Source: Cohnella sp. GbtcB17
GTDB taxonomy: Bacteria; Bacillota; Bacilli; Paenibacillales; Paenibacillaceae
DNA: 64,000 nucleotides
Assembly (NCBI RefSeq): GCF_019091135.1
Contig: NZ_JAGXJW010000027.1
Span: 39,115-103,114, forward strand
Direction of reading: 5' to 3'
Part shown: in pieces, positions 27,948 through 36,714 of the stretch
Layout: every line of letters starts with the position of its first letter
Position numbering within the stretch: position 1 is the stretch's first letter
The notes under the pieces: generated by a model
What the model saw: only the letters and a program-made list of their open reading frames with translations
Told to the model about the DNA's origin: nothing
Databases searched by the model: none
Translations under genes and position numbers: made by a program

Positions 27948-28302
27948 TGGGCAAAACTATTCGGTTGTATGGGTTAAACTACAATTAATGTAACCGATCG
28001 GCCCGCTTCCGTCAAGCATCCGAACAGCCGCGCGAAATTGTCCTTGAAAGGGATGAAGCGGAGGATTATACTTAACACGGATTCGCCCGGACAGGGCGCA
28101 TTCTAAGCTAAGCAGCGATCCGCAAAACGGAAGGGGGGAGCCGGTCATGGAAGGAGATCATCCTGGGCCAAGTCGCACATCCAGACGCATTGCCGCAGGA
28201 CGAGAGTTCGCCACCGAAGCCCCGCGCTTGCCCGGCTCCGCCGAGTAAACCCCTTCGCGCGCGGATATTTCGCCCTGCATAATACGATAGCGCCGTACGC
28301 AT
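27948..28302. other. Intergenic region between the SAM riboswitch and corA
   Basis: Contains the presumed divergent promoters of the met genes and corA. A purine-rich stretch and GC-rich inverted segments occur around 28120-28260, but I find no known magnesium (M-box) riboswitch core and no supported gene. Confidence 0.5.
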
Positions 28303-28334
28303 GCGCCCTTCTGGACGGGCGCGCCGAACGGCGC
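28303..28334 (+). promoter_or_regulatory. Two overlapping hairpins upstream of corA
   Basis: GCGCCC (28303-28308) can pair with GGGCGC (28317-28322). GCGCC (28321-28325) can pair with GGCGC (28330-28334) across a GAAC loop. The stems share bases 28321-28322, so they compete. They sit about 30 bases before the corA start. Confidence 0.35.
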
Positions 28335-28364
28335 TTAAGCCGATTATGACAAGGAGCGATATCC

Positions 28365-29300
28365 ATGAAGATCCGCCTGGTCCGCCAAGGCGTATTCACG
28401 CCTGTTGAAGATATTACCGAGACGCTTATCCCGCCTGAAGAAGGCTTCTACTGGATCGATGCGGACGTCGACGATCTCGTCGTCCTGCAGCCGCTGTTCG
28501 GCATCCACGATCTGGCCGTCGAAGACTGCCTGACCGAGGAGGAGCAGCGCCCCAAGCTCGAGGTTTACGAGAGCCATTATTTTCTCGTCATCAACAGCAT
28601 CCGGTTCGACGACGAGGAGATTTTCCTCCGCGCCCTGAACGTCTTCCTCGGAAGGCACTACCTGATCACCGTCACCCGCCAGAAGATCAACGAGCTGCGC
28701 AGCATCAAGCCGATACTGTGGGAGCAGGAGGTCAACTCGGCCGACCGGCTGATGTACCACCTCGTCGACATCGTCGTCGACAATTACTTCTCCGTCGGCG
28801 ACCGGATCGAGGCCCGCATCGAGCAGCTCGAGGAAGATATTCTGATGCACACCAAGAAGTCGCATCTTACCGAGATCATCGGGCTGCGAAGCGAGATTTT
28901 GTGGCTCAAGAAAGTGCTCGGCCCGCAGCGCGACGTCATCGCGACGCTGAACAAGCGGGACCTGAGGCTCATCGACCATCAGCTGCAAAAGTACTTCATC
29001 GACATTCACGAAAATGCCGTCAAAATTTACGAAACGTTCGAAACGTACCGGGACCTGATGGGCAACTTGCGCGAAGCCTATCAGTCCAGCGTCGCCAACC
29101 GGGCCAACGAGATCATGCGCGTGTTCACGGCGTTGACGACAATCTTCATGCCCCTCACCTTCCTGACTGGGGTGTACGGGATGAACTTCGATTATATTCC
29201 CGGCATGCACGATCAGTACGGCTCCGTCGTGCTGCTGTGCATTATGATCGGACTCGGCTTTGGCATGTTCTACATTTTCCGCAAGAAGGATTGGTTATGA
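28365..29300 (+). CDS. corA: CorA family magnesium/cobalt transporter
   Basis: A 311-residue membrane channel for divalent cations, usually pentameric. A large cytoplasmic N-terminal domain (1-245) leads through a long helix to two C-terminal membrane spans. The signature TGVYGMNF follows the first span, near residue 268, and a basic KK tail ends the protein. AAGGAG lies eight bases upstream of the ATG. It is a single gene followed by a bidirectional terminator. Cobalt, nickel or zinc transport is possible within the family. Confidence 0.94.
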   Translation: MKIRLVRQGVFTPVEDITETLIPPEEGFYWIDADVDDLVVLQPLFGIHDLAVEDCLTEEEQRPKLEVYESHYFLVINSIRFDDEEIFLRALNVFLGRHYLITVTRQKINELRSIKPILWEQEVNSADRLMYHLVDIVVDNYFSVGDRIEARIEQLEEDILMHTKKSHLTEIIGLRSEILWLKKVLGPQRDVIATLNKRDLRLIDHQLQKYFIDIHENAVKIYETFETYRDLMGNLREAYQSSVANRANEIMRVFTALTTIFMPLTFLTGVYGMNFDYIPGMHDQYGSVVLLCIMIGLGFGMFYIFRKKDWL

Positions 29301-29322
29301 ACGACGCCGGGCCGTTACCGCA

Positions 29323-29374
29323 GACAAGGCGCTCCTGATCCGCTGCAGCAGCAGCGAACGGGAGCGCCTTTGTC
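29323..29374. terminator. Bidirectional terminator between corA and the MATE gene
   Basis: GACAAGGCGCTCC (29323-29335) pairs with GGAGCGCCTTTGTC (29361-29374) with one bulged base. It lies between converging genes. T-runs are short, so efficiency is uncertain. Confidence 0.55.
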
Positions 29375-29386
29375 GTCGATACGCAA

Positions 29387-30772
29387 TCAGGCCTGTGCGC
29401 CGCCCGCCGCAGGGGCCAGCGTTCGCGCGCCGTGGTCGCCATGGTCTGCGAACAGACCGCGCTTGCGGTGGTGCCGCCAGCGAAGGTACAACACGACGCC
29501 CCGGATATACTCGTCGAGAATCATGCCCGCATACACGCCGTACAATCCCCAGCCCAGTTGGATGCCGAGGACGTATGTAAGACCGACGGACACGAGCCAC
29601 TGGCTGGGAATCGAGATCTTCATCATGTAGCGGCTGTCGCCGACCGCCACGATCGACTGGCCAAGCGCCATATTGAGCATCTTGCCCGGCTGCAGAATCA
29701 AGTTCAGCCACAGGAGAGCGATCGCCATGTCCACGATCCACGGGTCGTCCGTGAAAAAGGTGATGATCTGCTTGCGCAACAGAAGCATAAGCGCCGTGTT
29801 GAACATGACGAACGCCATGCCGTAGCCCATCGCCCGATAAGCGCTCCGGTACGCCTCTCTCAGCCTTCCCTGTCCGAACAGATAGGCGATTAATATCTGC
29901 ACCGCCATCGCGTACGACCAACCGATCGTAAAAGCGAACGACTCCATCGTGTTCATATAAGTTCGCGCGGCCAGCTCCTGCGCGCCCATGATGCCGATGA
30001 GACCCGTGATCGCAAGCTGCGAGATCTGCCACGAGCCGCCGTTGATGCTGAGCGGCCAGCCGATCCGCAAAATTTCCTTCGACTTGCTCCAGTCCGGACG
30101 CAAAAATTCGCGAAGCCCGATCCGGCCGCCGAAAGCCGAACGGAACATGTACAGAAGCAGCACGACCGAAGCGGCCCGCACGAACAGCGTCGACAGCGCC
30201 ACGCCGAACAGCCCCCACTTCGGAAAGCCCAGCAGTCCGAATATAAACAGCGCGTTCAGAAAAATGTGAACGATATTCATCGTGATCGCGATGTACATCG
30301 GCGAGCGCGTATTGCCCGTATTGCGCACGGCTGTAGACAGCGCGTTGCCGATGGCCGTGAAGATCATCCCGCCGCCGACGATCGACATATAATCCCGCGC
30401 GAGCGGACGGATATCGTGCGGCATGCCGAGCCATCCCGCAATCTGGCTGGCTCCGAAAACCATCAGCAGGCTGACGACGAGCCCGATCGCCCCCGTCAGT
30501 ACGACCGAGACGATCGCAAGCTTGCGCGCCTCGTACGCATCGCCCGCGCCAAGCCGGTTGGCGATCAGAATGCCCGCGCCGCTGGCGACGAGCATAAAAA
30601 CGACGATCACGGCATTAAAAAATTGATTGGAAAAGCCCACGACGGCCACCGCGTCGTCCGAAATACGGCTCACCATAAGCGTATCCGACGTGCCGATGGC
30701 GAACGCCAGAAACATCTCGATCATAATAGGCCACGTAAGTCGGCCGAGCTTCATTCTTTTGTCCAGTTCCAT
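29387..30772 (-). CDS. MATE family efflux transporter
   Basis: About 461 residues with twelve predicted membrane segments in two related halves, the pattern of multidrug and toxic compound extrusion proteins driven by sodium or protons. LTWPIMIEMFLAFAIGTSDTLMVSR at the N-terminus and the matching second half near residue 240 (GWPLSINGGSWQISQLA) are typical of the DinF/NorM-like branch. The ATG at 30772 has AAGGGG eleven bases upstream; one ten codons earlier is possible. Substrate unknown. Confidence 0.92.
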   Translation of the reverse strand: MELDKRMKLGRLTWPIMIEMFLAFAIGTSDTLMVSRISDDAVAVVGFSNQFFNAVIVVFMLVASGAGILIANRLGAGDAYEARKLAIVSVVLTGAIGLVVSLLMVFGASQIAGWLGMPHDIRPLARDYMSIVGGGMIFTAIGNALSTAVRNTGNTRSPMYIAITMNIVHIFLNALFIFGLLGFPKWGLFGVALSTLFVRAASVVLLLYMFRSAFGGRIGLREFLRPDWSKSKEILRIGWPLSINGGSWQISQLAITGLIGIMGAQELAARTYMNTMESFAFTIGWSYAMAVQILIAYLFGQGRLREAYRSAYRAMGYGMAFVMFNTALMLLLRKQIITFFTDDPWIVDMAIALLWLNLILQPGKMLNMALGQSIVAVGDSRYMMKISIPSQWLVSVGLTYVLGIQLGWGLYGVYAGMILDEYIRGVVLYLRWRHHRKRGLFADHGDHGARTLAPAAGGAQA

Positions 30773-30900
30773 GTCGGTAAGCGCCCCTTGCCGAACCCGC
30801 ATACGTGCCGATTCAATATCCTTGGCATCATATCATGTCCGGTTCGGCTGCAAAAGGGCGCTTTATAGCCATGAACGCGGGTTTATGGCCGAATTCCACC

Positions 30901-31905
30901 TTAAATGGCGATCTTCCTGCTTCTACGGAACGTTATGCGAAGCATGCGCAGCTTCTCGTACTGTCGCTCGGTCTCGGCATATTCTGAACCCGCCTGGGTC
31001 CCGTATACCCGCTGCTGCAGCGGCTTGAGAAACCGGTCGCCCAGCTCGTTCATGGCGCCCAAGGCCACTTCCTTCTCCTGCTCGGGCACGGCCGCAAGCT
31101 CCTGGTCGATCAGCGGCAGCACATCGTAGCCTTCGTCGTCGAGCTGTTCGATCCTCGCGATCAGCTCCCTGCGCGCGCACTGCATGCGCTCGGCCAGCTC
31201 CGCGAGCGTGCTGCCCTCGCGAATGCCCGCCAGCAGCTTGCGCTTCTCCTGAATGAGCGACAGGCTCTTGCCGTAGCGGTCCTCCCGTTGGGCGAACATC
31301 CAGGAAGCGTATTGTTCGGAAGTAACCGCGGCCGACACCCAGTCGAGCGGGAACGCATGGCTGCGCTCCGTCTTGGCCAGCATCGCGACCAGCTCCGCGC
31401 CGTACCGCTCCGCCTTGAGCTTGCCGAAGCCTGGCACCTGCTGCAGCTCGGCCTGGCTATGCGGCAGAAACACGGCCAAGCCGTGAAGCTCGCGGTTGGT
31501 CGCGATCATATACGCCGGGCGCTTCTCCTCGGCCGCCTTCGTTCTTCGCCAGACGCGAAGCGATTCGACGATCTCCTCCGAAGCCGGCCGACCGTCCGCA
31601 TAGCACTGAAGGAGCGTCTGCAGCTGCGGCTTGCGCTCCCAGAACGGCGTATCCTCCAGCATGCCGTCCAGCATCGGACGGTACCCCTCCTTCATCCTGC
31701 CGGCGACGCCATGACGGAACGACGACAGCAGCTCCTCCCAACTCGTGCCCTCATACCAGATCGTCCGCTCCGTCGCTCCGCTCTCGGCCGTCTCTTGCCA
31801 GCCCGCGGTCCAATTGCCCTGCTCTTCCCCGATGAATACTTGTCCTTCGCGCCCCGCCGGGTAGCCGGTGCCTTGCTCGAGCCGATTCAGAAATACGATC
31901 TTCAT
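30901..31905 (-). CDS. HRDC-domain protein
   Basis: A 334-residue protein. Residues about 115-185 match an HRDC domain, a nucleic-acid-binding module of RecQ helicases and RNase D (YMIATNRELHGLAVFLP, then QVPGFGKLKAERYG). The N-terminal 110 residues and the C-terminal helical part, which carries a helix-turn-helix-like TLAELAERMQCARREL, are unassigned. No helicase or nuclease motif is present. AAGGAGGACG precedes the ATG at 31905. A terminator-like hairpin lies in its 5' leader (31985-32028). Related stand-alone proteins are common in Paenibacillaceae; the role is unknown. Confidence 0.8.
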   Translation of the reverse strand: MKIVFLNRLEQGTGYPAGREGQVFIGEEQGNWTAGWQETAESGATERTIWYEGTSWEELLSSFRHGVAGRMKEGYRPMLDGMLEDTPFWERKPQLQTLLQCYADGRPASEEIVESLRVWRRTKAAEEKRPAYMIATNRELHGLAVFLPHSQAELQQVPGFGKLKAERYGAELVAMLAKTERSHAFPLDWVSAAVTSEQYASWMFAQREDRYGKSLSLIQEKRKLLAGIREGSTLAELAERMQCARRELIARIEQLDDEGYDVLPLIDQELAAVPEQEKEVALGAMNELGDRFLKPLQQRVYGTQAGSEYAETERQYEKLRMLRITFRRSRKIAI

Positions 31906-31984
31906 AGCCTTCGTCCTCCTTGTAATGGGTCCGGCATCCGCCGGCGCCGGGATAACAAGCCGTCCAAGGGAGAAAAAAGGCGAC

Positions 31985-32028
31985 AAAAAAGAAGCACCTC
32001 GTCCCGCGCTTGGCGTTGGAGGTGCTTC
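31985..32028 (-). terminator. Terminator-like hairpin in the leader of the HRDC gene
   Basis: On the minus strand GAAGCACCT and AGGTGCTTC form a 9-bp stem followed by six T (31985-31990). It lies 80 bases upstream of the HRDC start and downstream of a possible minus-strand promoter (TTGTCA at 32078-32083, 17-bp spacer, TACGCT), so it could act as an attenuator. Confidence 0.55.
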
Positions 32029-32076
32029 CTCGTCCGTTCGACCTGTTCTACTTCAGCGTACCAAAAACAGGGCATT

Positions 32077-32105
32077 TTGACAAGAGGCTGCGACAACGAT
32101 ATTCA
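32077..32105 (+). promoter_or_regulatory. Predicted promoter of the nitric oxide synthase gene
   Basis: A consensus TTGACA (32077-32082) is followed after 17 bp by TATTCA (32100-32105), 88 bases upstream of the nos start. The -35 overlaps the complementary TTGTCA that may serve the HRDC gene, giving back-to-back promoters. Confidence 0.65.
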
Positions 32106-32193
32106 CAGGATCGTCTTTTGCCGGGCTGCAATCGATATGTTAAGGTAATTTCAATAGATGGGCCGTCATGGCCGCAAAGGAGAGCGGACGTCG

Positions 32194-33315
32194 ATGCACG
32201 TTACGACTTCAGCCGATATAGGCATACAATCGCTGCAAACCGAAGCCGAGCTCTTCCTGCTGCGCTTCGCGCAGGAGACCGGGATGGAGCCTGCCGCCGC
32301 TCTCGCCAGACGTCAGGAGGTGCTTGCGGAGATTGCGGAGACTGGCGCTTATACGCATACGCCCGAGGAGCTGACCCACGGCGCGAAGATGGCGTGGCGC
32401 AATGCGAACCGATGCATCGGCCGGCTGTTCTGGAACCGGATGCATGTGTTCGACGTGCGCAAAGCGGCTTCGGAGGAGGACGTTTTCGAAGCGCTGCTGC
32501 GTCACCTGGCATTCGCCACCAACGGCGGAGAGATCCGTCCCGCGATCACGATCCTGCCGCAGGCGGGAGAGGGCGCCGATACTTTTCGAATATGGAATCA
32601 CCAACTGCTGAGATACGCAGGCTATGAAAAGGCGACAGGCATCGTGGGCGAACCCGCCTCGGTCGGGTTCACCCGCGTCTGCGAGCGGCTGGGCTGGCGC
32701 GGCGAAGGCACGCCGTTCGATCTGCTCCCGCTCGTGATTCAGCACGGCAGAAAGCCCCCGCGGCTGTTCGAGCTCCCGCGGACGCACGCGCTCGAAGTTC
32801 CTTTGACGCATCCGGAGCACGACCTGTTCGCCGGCTTCCCCGCCAAATGGTACGCCGTTCCTGTCATTTCCGACATGCTGCTCGAGATCGGCGGCATCCG
32901 ATACCCTGCGGCACCCTTCAACGGCTGGTATATGGGCACGGAGATCGGCTCGCGCAACCTGGGCGACGAAGCCCGATACAACCTGCTGCCACTCGTTGCG
33001 GCCAATCTCGGCCTCGACACGTCGTCGAACGCGACGCTCTGGAAAGACCGTGCGCTGGTCGAGCTCAACGCCGCGGTGCTTCATTCCTACCGCCGCGCCG
33101 GCGTCACAATCGTCGATCATCATACGGCCGCCCAACAATTCAGCGTTTTCGAACGCAACGAAGAAAAAGCCGGCAGAGCGGTCACCGGCCGCTGGTCCTG
33201 GCTGATCCCGCCGCTGTCCCCATCCGCGACCTCCGTGTTCCACAAGAGTTATGAGGATCGCATCGTAAGTCCGCAATTCATTCATCAGCATCCGCCCTAC
33301 GCACAAACGAACTGA
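32194..33315 (+). CDS. nos: Bacterial nitric oxide synthase, oxygenase domain
   Basis: A 373-residue heme enzyme that makes nitric oxide from arginine with electrons from a separate reductase. The proximal thiolate Cys74 lies in KMAWRNANRCIGR. Arginine- and pterin-site blocks include PFNGWYMGTEIGSRNL, RYNLLPLVA and the W of GRWSWLIPPLS. It lacks the eukaryotic reductase part and the N-terminal zinc hook, as in Bacillus enzymes. The start at 32194 is set by AAAGGAGA; an upstream ATG at 32158 lacks support. Bacterial NO has been tied to oxidative-stress and antibiotic protection in Bacillus and Staphylococcus. Confidence 0.96.
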   Translation: MHVTTSADIGIQSLQTEAELFLLRFAQETGMEPAAALARRQEVLAEIAETGAYTHTPEELTHGAKMAWRNANRCIGRLFWNRMHVFDVRKAASEEDVFEALLRHLAFATNGGEIRPAITILPQAGEGADTFRIWNHQLLRYAGYEKATGIVGEPASVGFTRVCERLGWRGEGTPFDLLPLVIQHGRKPPRLFELPRTHALEVPLTHPEHDLFAGFPAKWYAVPVISDMLLEIGGIRYPAAPFNGWYMGTEIGSRNLGDEARYNLLPLVAANLGLDTSSNATLWKDRALVELNAAVLHSYRRAGVTIVDHHTAAQQFSVFERNEEKAGRAVTGRWSWLIPPLSPSATSVFHKSYEDRIVSPQFIHQHPPYAQTN

Positions 33316-33328
33316 AAGGAGCGCCATC

Positions 33329-33625
33329 ATGGAACTGAAGGACTTCGACTTTCTCTCGGACAGCACGGAGCAAACGAGCACGCGCTTCGTCACCTTCGTA
33401 AGTCCGGGATTAAACCGATTCGACCTGGCGATCGTGACGACCAACCGTTTTTACGGCAAAAAGCTCGTCATCGACATGCAGTCCGGCCGCAGCGGCGTGC
33501 TTGCCAGCGACGATCTCGAGGAAGATGGCGTCATCGCGGCCGTATTCCGTCTGGAAGAAGAAGCGGCGGCCGAGCTGTCGCAGTTTTTGGTGCTCGTGCT
33601 GGGCGAGGTTCACTTTACGGACTGA
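33329..33625 (+). CDS. Small DUF3055-like protein
   Basis: A 98-residue soluble protein. The stretch RFDLAIVTTNRFYGKKLV followed by IDMQSGRSGVLASDDL resembles the DUF3055 family of Firmicutes, whose role is unknown. AAAGGAG lies eight bases upstream of the ATG, and only 13 bp separates it from nos, so it is probably cotranscribed. Assignment rests on remembered family sequence. Confidence 0.7.
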   Translation: MELKDFDFLSDSTEQTSTRFVTFVSPGLNRFDLAIVTTNRFYGKKLVIDMQSGRSGVLASDDLEEDGVIAAVFRLEEEAAAELSQFLVLVLGEVHFTD

Positions 33626-33709
33626 AGCGGCTTGGTACGCTTTGTCATGCATGAATCGCTCTTTTGCGACGCACAATAGGCCCATCCTTATTAAAAGGAG
33701 GGCCTTCGC

Positions 33710-33973
33710 ATGTCCCGCTTCCTTTCCGAAGAACGCCGCCCTGATACAGATCTGAGCACGGTTGAGTCGGGCCGCAACGACCTGTTCCTCGAGGAATTTC
33801 CGGAAGGCCCTTACGGCGCCAGCCTGGTCACGAACCTGAAGCTGGGACGCACGAAGCCGTGGCGGATCGACCAGGACACGCATTTCGGCTACGAAAATAT
33901 CGAGCTCCACGAGGACCTGCCGCGCGTATATCCGGGCGAAGATCCGCTGATCGATACGGACGAAGACCGATGA
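33710..33973 (+). CDS. Small acidic hypothetical protein
   Basis: An 87-residue, strongly acidic protein without membrane spans. The segment FLEEFPEGPYGASLVTN and the later LHEDLPRVYPGEDPL look like a conserved small cytosolic protein of bacilli, but I cannot name a function. AAGGAGGG precedes the ATG by six bases. It may be the third gene of the nos transcript, which ends at the hairpin at 33989. Confidence 0.75.
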   Translation: MSRFLSEERRPDTDLSTVESGRNDLFLEEFPEGPYGASLVTNLKLGRTKPWRIDQDTHFGYENIELHEDLPRVYPGEDPLIDTDEDR

Positions 33974-33988
33974 CGACCTATTGATCAA

Positions 33989-34027
33989 AAAGAGCGCTTG
34001 AAAAGAATCCCTTTTCAGGCGCTCTTT
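33989..34027 (+). terminator. Intrinsic terminator after the nos cluster
   Basis: AAAGAGCGC pairs with GCGCTCTTT, extended by TGAAAAG with CTTTTCA, giving a long stem. It lies 16 bases past the last stop of the nos cluster and can also work from the other strand. Confidence 0.8.
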
Positions 34028-34392
34028 ACCTTACCGCATAACGAGCATGTCAGGCTGTGCGGCACTTTCCACGCGGGCAGCACCATTCAGAAGCTGAAAT
34101 AACGCTGCGGCACGAAAAGACGTCTGCTTAACTCTTGTTTTTGCACTAGCTCGTAGCCGATGGACCGAGGAGCCGTTATTCTTGCTCCTATCGCGATTCG
34201 CGGCCTGCTCGCGGACTCAGGGGCCGCTATTGCGGGATTGCCGGCCTTTTTTAGCCTTGATCTCGGTTAATAACGTCAGTCCAGTCCGCAACGATCGCAA
34301 TGGGACCGTTTTTTACGAAATAAAGTCTCCTGAGTCCGGTTCCCTCCGCTTGACATGCCTTAAACTGCTACTTCCGGCGTTCCATACTTCCC
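34028..34392. other. Intergenic region with an imperfect duplicated segment
   Basis: No supported gene. GGACCGAGGAGCCGTTATT (about 34164) and GGACTCAGGGGCCGCTATT (about 34215) are imperfect copies about 51 bases apart. An open frame of 131 codons from 34182 runs into the exonuclease gene on the other strand and lacks a ribosome site. Confidence 0.5.
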
Positions 34393-35379
34393 CTATACTA
34401 GCTTCGCGTCCGCTTCGTCGAACACAATCTCCGCCTGCAAAACTTCCGGCTCCGCAAACGGATCTTCCGCCGCTGCGGCAACCTCGGCTCGGCCGAGCCA
34501 TTCGGCAGCGCTCAGCAGCTTATACAAGCCGCCGAACTCGAGCTCCTCGAACTTGCGGGTCGCCGCTTCATGCCTGATCTCAAGCACGCATTCATCCAGC
34601 GTGCACGCGATCGGCGCGTCCAGACGAATCTTCGCCAGCTCGCGCGACAGATGCAGCAGCTCCAGATTCGCTTCGATCTTGGCGCGAACGCCTTTGGCCA
34701 GTTTGTCGAGATTGTCGAGCACACCCTCGACCGACCGGTATTCGAGCAGCAGCTTGTGCGCCGTCTTCTCGCCGATGCCCGGCACGCCGGGGTAATTGTC
34801 GCTCGTATCCCCCATGAACGCCTTCAGGTCGACGATCTGCTCGGGCGTCAGCTGCCTTTCGCTCATCAGCGTCTCCAGGTCGTACACGGCGTAATTCAGC
34901 TTGCCTTTTTTCATGATGACGACCTTCACCCGGTCCGAGACGAGCTGCAGCAGGTCATGATCCCCGGTCAGCACGTACACCTCGGCATCCACGCTGAGCG
35001 CCGTAGCCAGCGTGCCGATGCAGTCGTCCGCCTCGAAGCCGCGCATGCCCACGTTCAGCACGCCCATCTCCGCGACAACTTCCTTGACGAGGTCGAACTG
35101 CGGAATGAGCTCGAGCGGCGGCTCCGGACGGTTGCCCTTGTAGGCGCCGAACTGCTCCGTCCTGAACGTCGAGCTTCCCATGTCCCAGCAGCAGACGACG
35201 TGCGTCGGACGGAACGTCTTGATCGCGTCGAAAAAATATTGGACGAAGCCGTGGACCGCGTTGGTCGGCAGCCCGGCCTTCGTCTTGCGGATGTATCCGC
35301 TGTAAGCGGTCGCGAAATAGGCTCTGAACAATATCGCCATGCCGTCGACCAGCAGCACTCTATGATCGTTGCGGTTCAT
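34393..35379 (-). CDS. 5'-3' exonuclease (PolA exonuclease-domain type)
   Basis: A 328-residue stand-alone 5' nuclease of the YpcP/ExoIX group, equivalent to the N-terminal domain of DNA polymerase I. Metal-binding aspartates occur in LLVDGMAILFRAY, VCCWDMGSSTFR, GFEADDCIGTLA and VLTGDHDLLQL, and later FMGDTSDNYPGVPGIGEKTA gives the helix-hairpin-helix. It should process flaps and RNA primers. The start at 35379 uses the GAGGGTG upstream; a GTG four codons earlier overlaps that site. The C-terminal acidic tail is variable. Confidence 0.92.
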   Translation of the reverse strand: MNRNDHRVLLVDGMAILFRAYFATAYSGYIRKTKAGLPTNAVHGFVQYFFDAIKTFRPTHVVCCWDMGSSTFRTEQFGAYKGNRPEPPLELIPQFDLVKEVVAEMGVLNVGMRGFEADDCIGTLATALSVDAEVYVLTGDHDLLQLVSDRVKVVIMKKGKLNYAVYDLETLMSERQLTPEQIVDLKAFMGDTSDNYPGVPGIGEKTAHKLLLEYRSVEGVLDNLDKLAKGVRAKIEANLELLHLSRELAKIRLDAPIACTLDECVLEIRHEAATRKFEELEFGGLYKLLSAAEWLGRAEVAAAAEDPFAEPEVLQAEIVFDEADAKLV

Positions 35380-35415
35380 CTTTAAAATCACCCTCGCGCT
35401 ATAAACTATCGTCCT

Positions 35416-35424
35416 ATTATAGCA
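35416..35424 (-). promoter_or_regulatory. Extended -10 promoter of the exonuclease gene
   Basis: TGCTATAAT on the minus strand gives a consensus -10 with the TGN extension, 37 bases before the exonuclease ATG. No good -35 is seen. Confidence 0.55.
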
Positions 35425-35484
35425 TAACGCGCGGATTGGGCCCGCTCCCTTTTTAATCCAGCCGGCGCCCTGGAAGCGACAGCT

Positions 35485-36672
35485 TCACGACGGCGCATGC
35501 TCGCGCAAAAAGCGGCCGATGCGCGCCGCCGCCTCGCGCAGCCGCTCCTCCGGCTCGACGAGCGCGAAGCGCACATAGCCTTCGCCGAGCGCGCCGAACG
35601 TGTTGCCGGGGATGACCGCTACGCCGGCATGCGCCAGCATCGCCTTCGCGAGCGCGCGCGAGCTCCAGCCCGCCGGCACGGGCGCCCAAGCGAACATCGA
35701 GCCGCGGGGCGCCGGGATCGGCCAGCCCGCCTCGACCATCGCCGAGACGAAGGCATCCCGGCGCCGCTCGTATTCGGGCGCGACGGGGTCCGGCGCGTTC
35801 ATATCCAGCTCGAGCGCTTCGACGGCCGCTTCCTGCACGGCGAGAAATACGCCGAAGTCGATATTGTTCTTCAGCGCCCGAAGACTGTCCAGCGCCTCGG
35901 GATTGCCGACCGCGAAGCCGATGCGCGCGCCGGCCAGATGGAACGACTTGGACAGCGAGTGAAACTCGATCGCGATCTCCTTCGCCCCCGGCACCTCCAG
36001 CACGCTCGGCGGCTTGAAGCCGTCGTACGCCATCTCGCTGTAGGCGTTGTCGTGCACGAGCAGCACGCCGCGCCGCTTCGCGACGGCGACGGCTTCCTCG
36101 AAGAACGACAGGTCCGCGACCGCGGCCGTCGGATTGCTCGGATAGCTGAGGAGCATGAACTTGACCTTGTCCCAGACAACGTCCGGGACGGCGTCGAAGT
36201 CGGGCAGGTAGCCGCGCTCCGCCGTCAGCGGCAGCGGCACGGTCTCTACCCCGGCGACCGCCAGCCCCGCCTGATAGACGGGATAGCCCGGGTCCGGCAG
36301 CAGCGCCGCATCGCCGGGATTCGTCACAGCCAGCGCCAGATGGGCGAGACCGTCCTGTGTCCCCATTAGCGAGAGCACCTCCCGCTCGGGGTCCAGCTCG
36401 ACGCGAAACCGGTGCTTGAACCACTCCGCAACCTTCAGGCGAAAAACGGGACTGCCGTCGGTGCCCGGATAACGGTACAGCTCGGGCCGCAGGCTGGCTG
36501 CAGCCAGCCGCTCGCGTATCCCCATCGCGGGCGGCCTGTCCGGGCTGCCGATATCGAGCTGAATGACGTCCAGCCCCGCCGAACGGGCCGCGGCCTTCCA
36601 GCCGGCCACCTCCGAAAATATTGCCGAACCCAGTCGGTCCAGCCGGTCCGATCTCCAAGACTGCCGATTCAT
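35485..36672 (-). CDS. Class I/II aminotransferase, LL-diaminopimelate aminotransferase-like
   Basis: A 395-residue PLP enzyme of fold type I. PLP Lys is in HSLSKSFHLAGARIGF; LSYPSNPTAAV and VHDNAYSEMAYDGFKPPS bind the cofactor, and the C-terminal RFALVEPEERL contains the carboxylate-binding Arg. The group includes DapL-like and methionine- or alanine-directed enzymes, so substrate is open. The ATG at 36672 has GGAAGGAAG upstream, whereas the ATG ten codons earlier does not. It closes a minus-strand cluster. Confidence 0.88.
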   Translation of the reverse strand: MNRQSWRSDRLDRLGSAIFSEVAGWKAAARSAGLDVIQLDIGSPDRPPAMGIRERLAAASLRPELYRYPGTDGSPVFRLKVAEWFKHRFRVELDPEREVLSLMGTQDGLAHLALAVTNPGDAALLPDPGYPVYQAGLAVAGVETVPLPLTAERGYLPDFDAVPDVVWDKVKFMLLSYPSNPTAAVADLSFFEEAVAVAKRRGVLLVHDNAYSEMAYDGFKPPSVLEVPGAKEIAIEFHSLSKSFHLAGARIGFAVGNPEALDSLRALKNNIDFGVFLAVQEAAVEALELDMNAPDPVAPEYERRRDAFVSAMVEAGWPIPAPRGSMFAWAPVPAGWSSRALAKAMLAHAGVAVIPGNTFGALGEGYVRFALVEPEERLREAAARIGRFLREHAPS

Positions 36673-36714
36673 CGTTTTGCAGCTTCCTTCCCATTCGCGC
36701 ACGACCCGTCCGCG

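Noticed and set aside
28090..28364. M-box magnesium riboswitch ahead of corA
   Set aside because: The conserved core segments were looked for and not found.
34182..34577. A 131-codon plus-strand frame
   Set aside because: It overlaps the exonuclease gene on the other strand, lacks a ribosome site and has no recognisable domain.
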